DNA of 64,000 nucleotides from Doris montereyensis (Eukaryota > Mollusca > Gastropoda > Nudibranchia > Dorididae): NCBI GenBank assembly GCA_037039925.1, contig JAXRKP010001038.1:62001-126000 (forward strand), read 5' to 3'. Under the pieces are notes generated by a model. It searched no databases, had not been told where the DNA came from, and worked only from the letters and a program-made list of their open reading frames with translations. The position numbers were made by a program, and so were the translations under genes. Numbering within the stretch: position 1 is the stretch's first letter; the number at the start of each line of letters is the position of its first letter. This document shows positions 58,063 to 64,000 of this stretch, in pieces.

Positions 58063-59010
58063 ATGTTTTTTGAGTCGTTAAATAATGTATTTTATGATTA
58101 CATCTGCAGCCATTGGCTAAATTGCATTGGATGCTTGGGCGACCATGCTTGCTTCCACATGAACACACAAACAAACAAGTGTGAGGAGAGAATAGCGGCT
58201 GAAGGAGATCCTTTTAATGCCAAAACAATGGCTGTAGCATCTCAACTGTGCAGAATAAAAGCTGATACCATTTCACACAAGAAATGTAATTAGTTCATCA
58301 CTTCACTTGTTGTTAGTGTCTGTATTTTCAGAGAGCTTTGAGGTAACTCAGGCTGATCTGACTTATGCGTGCAGGATTTGTCTTTCACAGGTTGTCTTCC
58401 TTGAGATCCACATTGGACCAGGAGGCCGCTGACGTGCACATTAGAATGCAACAAAAAATGGTTCCCACAATCATTGATGGTTGAAGATAGAGATAGTGGG
58501 AAAGGTTAATTGAGCCGTCCAAGATTTTATGCATTGGACATGGGAAGAGGGGGTCATTTCGTTTGCAAAAATGTGTTTCACATGCTTGCAAAAGATATGG
58601 GGTGTTGATTCAAAAGAATGTTCATGCTATCGAGTTCCATGAATTATTATTATTATCTCTATTTCCCAAATGTGTCGCCTGTTCTTGCAATCTTTTTTTT
58701 TGACAGACAAGCACTTTAACACAATGAAGTCTGGGGAATGATGTTCAAAAGGAAGATGCACCACATGGGACTGAATCTGTGCTTTGTGCATTTCATGTTA
58801 GAAAATTGTTTAAAATAAACAAATAAGGACCGCCTGCAGCAGCTGGCCTATGTCCTGGTCCTCATTTAATGACGTTGCAACATTCAATGAAAATGTTTTA
58901 CAAATTGAGTCGTTAAATAATGTATTTTATGATTACATCTGCAGCCATTGGATGCATTGAGCCGTCTCACAGTCGCCTGTTCTTGAACACACAAACAAAC
59001 CAGGAGGCTG
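58063..59010. repeat. Scrambled internal duplications of the ZSWIM-like locus
   Basis: ATTTTATGATTACATCTGCA with CAGCCATTGG occurs at 58089 and 58923. ACACACAAACAAAC with a GAGGCTGAAGGAGAT-like continuation occurs at 58165 and 58987. AAAATGGTTCCCAC with GGTTGAAGAT occurs at 57787 and 58452. The pieces are not in the same relative order, so local rearrangement followed duplication. Confidence 0.7.
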
Positions 59011-59499
59011 AAGGAGATGCCAATACAACAAAGCTGTTAGAAAATTGTTTGAATGGCAGCGCAGGACCTGTTTCTGCTGCCTCGGCTGTGCAGACTCTAA
59101 TACACTTTCGAGATGTCAGTTTTATGCACGGTTTACAACACATGCAGTTGAACTGATGATCCAAGATCATGTGTCGCACCCTCTTCCTGTTGTTGCCGTT
59201 GATGATGTGTATGACTGTGTTGATTCAACTGGTGTTCATTACCGGGTTAGTGGTCATCCTTTATCCTGTTCTTGCCCTTTTTTTTTGTCAGACTTCACTG
59301 CCTTGTTGTCATGTAATGTCTGTATTTTCAGAGAGCTTTTGAGGTAACTCAGGCTGATCTGTATAGTCCCAACAACAGGTCTGAAGTCAAACGGTGCAGG
59401 ATGTGTCATGTTCACAGGTTGCACCTGTTACCTTGAGATCCTCATTGGACCAGAGGCCAGACACCATCGGAAGACGTGCAATATTGGAATTCTACAGAT

Positions 59500-60480
59500 C
59501 GAACGTAATGAATGTGATGTGGGTCTGTAAAATGAATGCCTTTTTTTTTTTAAACCAAGTCTGTTTCCATTGTCCACTCAATCAGTGGACCAAATAAACG
59601 GACCAAGGGCTTGAATGACTAGAGATAGTGATAGGCTTGGAGAAAAGAGGAGACGGGCATTGAGTGAAATGTCAAATTATTCATCTCGCATCTCGGACAG
59701 GATGGACAAGGGGAAGAGGGGGTCATTTGCCATTGCATTACTGTGTTCCACATGCTCTTTAACGAGGAGATAGAACTTTATTTGAAAATGTGTGTGTGTG
59801 CGTTTGCCAATATGACTGAATGTTAGTGTGAGATAGTATGTATGCAAGAATGCACTCGCATGCAGCATGCTGCTATCTTAGTATTCTTGTATTTTTACAT
59901 GAATTATTATTATTATACCCTATTTCCCCAAATGTGATTAATAAAATATACCATATCTTACCTTAATTATAAATTGTTCTCAATCTTTTTTCTTTATCTC
60001 TGCGTTTCACAACTTCTTTGCACTTTAACACCATACTCAGTCTGGGAATGATGTTGAATTGGAAAGGAAGACTGCACCACATGGGACTTGAATCTGTATG
60101 CTTGTTTGGCATTTCACGGCTCCACCAACTCTTCTTCTAACTTCTAAGGTCATATTGGGGTCAATGTCATGCAAAATGTTGCAGTCTTTGGCCATACTAT
60201 GAGCCCATGGGACTGAACCATGTGTATGTATGTCAATATTACATATTGTCGCCTTAGTGAAAGACTCTGCTATGCGCCATTATTATTGAAAATCACCTTT
60301 TTTCAATTAATCTATTATTACTGCACTGTCACACATATATATTGTCTACGACTACTCCGACAAGATTTTCTAACAGTTTTGAAGCTGTAACTTTTCGCTC
60401 TTGCTATTCCGAATACACAATACACTCTTTTTGGAATTTCCTACGCCGAAATCTAAAATAAAGAATTAGTTTTTGGCTTC
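59500..60480. other. Spacer downstream of the ZSWIM-like locus
   Basis: No gene is recognised. Fragments such as TGAATTATTATTATTAT and CTATTTCCC.AAATGTG (58635 and 59900), and GGGACTTGAATCTGT (58768 and 60080), repeat parts of the previous region in degenerate form. Confidence 0.4.
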
Positions 60481-60843
60481 TCCTGGACATATTTCAAAAT
60501 GGCAATAGATCTCTGGTGTAGATCTAGAAATCTAGAGATTTTACCAAATTTGTCAAGGCTGAGCCTATTTGCCATGATTGCTGACATCAAGGAAAGGTGG
60601 CCATGTTTTTATCCATTTTCCGTGTTCACCACACTTTTATACAAATTTTTTTTTCAATTTCTATTTCTTTGTGGGCAAACTTTGGTTTTTCTTCCCGCTA
60701 CTTTTTAATGTAGCTTTTCACATTTCTCCCTTGCAACGTTTCCAAATTTGTTTGCAACTTTTGGATTTTCAAAATGCAACTTTCCAGGATCTATATCTAA
60801 ATCTACATTACATTATTTACATGCTGTTTCATTTCATCATCAG

Positions 60844-60966
60844 GTCGCTGAAGGGGGGCTGTGCAGCCAAATTACAGATTGCGGGCAACGGCCCAGGGAC
60901 TCACCTCCCCAACTTGTCATCATTGTCAGTGATATGGACCATGCAAACCATGATGTCACAGCTGAT
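60844..60966 (+). CDS. Orphan exon-like segment, 41 codons
   Basis: ATCATCAG| precedes and |GTGAGTAG follows an open 123-bp stretch reading VAEGGLCSQITDC, RPRDSPPQLVIIVSDMDHAN and HDVTAD. Length is a multiple of three and GC content is higher than in the flanks, as in real exons. I do not recognise the family, and no neighbouring exon could be identified. Confidence 0.35.
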
Positions 60967-61083
60967 GTGAGTAGTATTACATATGATGCATATTTGAAAA
61001 GTACAGAAATAATCATAATATAATGGGGTACTAATTTTGACAGCAAAGCTTCAATAAAAGTTTTATTTTCCCAATAAAAATTT

Positions 61084-61126
61084 TTTTACCGCAAAGTCAC
61101 GCTTCGGGAGCTTTGCGGTAAAAATA
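61084..61126. repeat. Hairpin TTTTTACCGCAAAG / CTTTGCGGTAAAAA
   Basis: TTTTTACCGCAAAG at 61084-61096 is the complement of CTTTGCGGTAAAAA at 61111-61124 with a ~15-nt loop. Further copies of CTTTGCGGTAAAAA or CTTTGCAGTAAAA lie at about 61168 and 61247, each preceded by TTATTAGGG or ATTGGGG. The group resembles pieces of a small foldback element. Confidence 0.7.
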
Positions 61127-61269
61127 AACTTTAATGGGGTAGGGGGATTATAAATTTTTATTAGGGCTTTGCGGTAAAAAATATTTTTATATTGAAAACA
61201 TAATTTTGTAATTTTTTTTTTTATTAACGAAAATAAATTTGTATTGGGGCTTTGCAGTAAAATTCAGTA

Positions 61270-62340
61270 CTAATATAATGCTAAATTCCAAGTTCTCATG
61301 TGCACGATACATACATTTCTGCAGGTCACGAAAAGTTCTGTGCGTTACCACTGATTTTGTCATTTTCTCCAAAATTATGACCAATATTAGTAAATAATAG
61401 CCGGGAAGCAGCGCCCACATACCCTTATCCACAGAATATGTAGTTATGCGGGTGGGGTATTTATTGGACTATGTCCCCTAAGCAAGATTTCGAACATGAC
61501 GCCAAGACGCCAGTTTGAGTTACATGCAAAAACAAAGAAGAATTATCGCTAAAATAAAGCGGCCAATTATGCAAAATTCTAGATCTGGACCAGACAGTTA
61601 GAGGTCAAAATGAAAGTTCCTACCTGGTTTTGTCAACCATGTTTTTCTGGCTGCTGATCATTGCTTTACCCTCACATTGTCATCTAGCTTTCTCGTGTGA
61701 TTTAGTACTAGTAACGCCCTTTCTCACTGTTTTTCTTAAATCACCCTTTTCAGTTATAAGATTCTTTTCATATAAAATATAAGCTGTTACTGTTATGCAG
61801 TTAGTGACCTGAAATTCCAACAGTGAGTTAAACAAAAAAGTACCGGTATTTTAATAAAGTACAATCTAATGATTACAATATGTCAAACAACTGTGCTTTT
61901 AACAGCGTTTAGTAGAGTCTTGGGCTCATAATACCCATTTTCCAAATCTTACACTTTTTTGGGAGATCCCGAAAAGGTACTAATAGTGAGCATATCCAAA
62001 ATTTAGAAGAGTTTCCATGGCCTTTGGTCGGTTTGTTTGGTCTAAGATCGTGTATTTTATGGAATTGAAACATGCGAATTTGGTATCATTATGAAGGTCA
62101 TAATGTAAAGTATTTCATTCGACACAATCAAAAAACCGCGTCAAACAACGGTGTTTTCCTCTCGACTTTCTTACATTTTTGGGAGATCCTGTGCGATCCA
62201 TATATGGCCCAGTCGTTTTCATTAAGCCACCCTAGTTTCAGTATCCGCATGCCCAGTGGGTTCCGTTGACCGCCGGTTTTGTTTACATCGAAGCAAACTT
62301 GATCGATTGAACACGCTTTTCTGTTCTTATTACAACGAAT
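61270..62340. other. Spacer upstream of the Mutator-like gene
   Basis: No gene is recognised. TTACA.TTTTTTGGGAGATCC occurs twice (61949 and 62172), which marks a short direct duplication about 220 bp apart. Confidence 0.4.
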
Positions 62341-62350
62341 TGCAACCAAA

Positions 62351-64000
62351 AATGCCTAGAAATTTCATGTTTGGTAAGAAGAAGAAGAGAGGAACCAAGA
62401 AGAGGGGAAGACATGCAGTGTGTGCAGATGACATAAATACTGTTTGAGACCACTGACAACAGCTCGGCTGGTCCTGCCTTAGATGAATCAACTGAAACCG
62501 ATGCGGTGCCCTCTGTAATGGAAGTAGACGTTGATGGAGAAATGCCACTGCCAGCCAATGACAGGAATAATGTCGACACTGTAGGAACTGAGAATTCTCT
62601 ACCTGACGAGTAAGTGATTTTATTATTATTTGCTCTCTTTGTAACAGTTTATGGAGATCTTATCAACAACCTCTCTGTAGAAATATTTAGACCAAGATTA
62701 TATATTATACCGTACATTATTTTTTGTTTGTTCAATGCTAGCCAGTAAACAATGTATAGATTAGGTAGAGGAGAGCAGACACATAATCTAATATGTTCAT
62801 GTTATACTAGAGCTATGATTATTTAGATTTATAGGTCTACATTTAATCAATTTTAAGCCTTTATTTCTCGTTCCCCACCACTATTTATTCGAACCCTAGT
62901 ACTTGTGTGTGTATTATATATATTCATCACATATATATTTATATTGCATATTATAATATATATTATATAATACATTATGGTACCGTGACTACTGACACTT
63001 TTTATAAGCTTGTTTCCTTATACTTATTACATATATCTCTATAATAATCTTTTTCAGGCAGGATCAATCAGATGGTCTTCTAAATGACTCGACACCAAAG
63101 AGAAAATACAGCCTCTACGAGGAAGATCTGTCATCCATGCCGAATACCATGGGGAGCTTCTTCCTTATCCACATGTCTTTCCTGGTGAATATGCTGTCGA
63201 AAGTCTGCTGCCTAACATGTTTCGAGAGTCAGCTTGTTCTTCGGGGAGGGCGCTAAAAGGGTTTGGCGCAATACTTTTCGCTGATTTGTCATTTGGAAAT
63301 CCGCAACATCCCCATACACAAAAAACCGATTTGACATCAATTATAGAACTGTTCTGAGCTGCAAGGAAACTGGAGTCTCCCACCAACTCAACCGACTCTT
63401 CTCCTCATGAACATGCAGAGTCCCTTCCATAAAAAGACCTTTGTGGATATCGGGATGGAAATCCACAGATCTGCTGTCGACGCGGCAGAAGATTCTATGG
63501 TGAAGGCCGCAAACCTAGTGAGACAAAAGCATGCATCCGGTGAACTCATTTCATCTCGAGAAAGTGCCACTGACTTGATGATGATGTGATTTCCGTATCC
63601 TTCGATGGAACCTGGCAGAGACGTGGCGATTCATCTCATAATGGTGCTGGTGTGGCTATCAGCATGGATACGGGGTTGGTTCTGGACTACCAGGTGCTCA
63701 GCAATTACTGCCACGCATGCGAGACTGGACCCAAGCCAACAGATAACGGGTATAGAGAATGGCGTGCCAACCATGAACAAAAGTGCCAGATGAACCACAC
63801 AGAGTCTGCTAATAGCATGGAGGCAAGGACGGCTGAGCATATATTCAGCAGAAGCGCATGACAGAGGCAGCTGATATATGGGACAATGCTCTATGATGGC
63901 AACTCAAAGGCATTGGTGGCAGCTAATCAACATTCGGGCTATGACATTCCAGTCCTCAAGGAAGATTGCATCAACCATATAGCCAAAAGAATGTTCATTG
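62351..64000 (+). pseudogene. Mutator-like transposase gene, running off the right edge
   Basis: Exon 1 (62351-62609) starts MPRNFMFGKKKKRGTKKRGR, a basic head; after a 1-base break near 62445 it continues ETTDNSSAGPALDES. The donor GA|GTAAGT at 62610 and acceptor TTTTTCAG at 63057 join in frame to give NSLPDE|QDQSDGLLNDST. Exon 2 is broken by shifts but then reads KKTFVDIGMEIHRSAVDAAE (63407-63589) and, after a further shift, SVSFDGTWQRRGDSSHNGAG, CQMNHTESANSMEA, YDGNSKALVA and KEDCINHIAKRM. FDGTW, DGxSK and KxDCxNHxxKR are the marks of the Mutator-like transposase domain known from many invertebrates. At least three frame breaks, or sequencing errors, are present. Confidence 0.75.

Larger units (their letters stand above)
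55696..59350 (+). pseudogene. SWIM/FLYWCH-type (ZSWIM1/3-like) locus, duplicate 2 with downstream exons
   Basis: Exon-like pieces with splice-site-like flanks are, in order: 55701-55870 (DGEAILVLKYNYYEKYLYVT), 56568-56726 (ELVELNPQNENLRRMVNS), 57000-57186 (GVRDLLNNLEELQDHDQ, then FPEVIYMDG, donor GTAAGA), and 57774-58047 (PKSNKMVPTYQVMVEDGCGK, then FSQTKFAMTDKDTMKLMG and KLDVQKICKF). A SWIM-like finger follows at 59220-59340 (VHYRVSGHPLSCSCPFFLSD and ALLSCNVCIFREL, with the last histidine replaced). The FPEVIYMDG..Y.V.VEDG..TDKD order is that of ZSWIM and related MULE-derived proteins. Frame breaks and repeated scrambled pieces at 58.1-59.0 kb suggest a decayed gene. Confidence 0.5.

Overview
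This is eukaryotic nuclear DNA from an invertebrate, most likely a mollusc and plausibly a gastropod. That is inference from several traits: AT-rich intron-like spacer with GT..AG junctions, very many microsatellites, dispersed AGATCTAG-type short repeats, a single-exon rhodopsin-class receptor with lophotrochozoan peptide-receptor character, and the mix of P/THAP9, piggyBac, hAT, Mutator-like, L1-like and RTE-like elements. No species can be fixed from sequence alone. I saw no rRNA, tRNA or CRISPR array.

Almost the whole window is a graveyard of transposable elements and tandem repeats. The only clear host gene is a G protein-coupled receptor on the minus strand (13586-14801), broken by one extra base in an A/T homopolymer just before its seventh membrane segment. 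A second candidate host-type gene is a scrambled SWIM/FLYWCH-like locus (ZSWIM1/3-like) at 53.6-59.5 kb, and a third is an orphan 123-bp exon at 60.8 kb.

Layout: 0.9-2.7 kb, minus-strand P/THAP9-type transposase remnant; 3.7-4.6 kb, LTR, primer-binding site and leader of an LTR retrotransposon; 4.8-8.4 kb, a second P copy on the plus strand with a 1-kb intron; 8.5-10.7 kb, TA and GA arrays; 11.1-11.6 kb, the matching 3' LTR; 11.6-13.4 kb, a decayed non-LTR retrotransposon; 13.6-14.8 kb, the receptor; 15.2-16.1 kb, an ACT array running into the C-terminal half of a third P transposase (16.1-17.3 kb); 18.6-20.6 kb, a piggyBac; 21.3-25.1 kb, two tandem hAT-type copies; 25.5-25.9 kb, a piggyBac tail; 26.2-29.1 kb, a 2.5-kb minisatellite whose 33-bp unit reads as an 11-residue acidic peptide repeat and opens into a basic, cysteine-bearing ORF; 29.5 kb and 31.1-33.5 kb, more piggyBac; 37.3-38.4 kb, a ~175-bp satellite; 38.8-39.7 kb, a transposase-like multicopy gene with DTCxxCD and CDGxAGQNKNY motifs; 41.86-43.35 kb, a bounded hAT element with terminal repeats and target-site duplication; 43.6-44.9 kb, a piggyBac N-terminal half carrying a 31-bp minisatellite; 45.0-45.9 kb, a MULE-like transposase tail; 47.0-53.6 kb, a composite satellite of ~1.27-kb units built from an L1-like fragment, an AGATCT block and a perfect hairpin; 53.6-57.0 kb, a 2.15-kb tandem duplication of the SWIM-type locus split by a piggyBac fragment; 62.3 kb to the right edge, a Mutator-like transposase gene that runs off the window.

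The pieces do not form a pathway. The most unusual material is the coding minisatellite at 26-29 kb, the composite hairpin satellite at 47-53 kb, and the three P-transposase copies that differ in intron content and break at the same kind of trinucleotide array.
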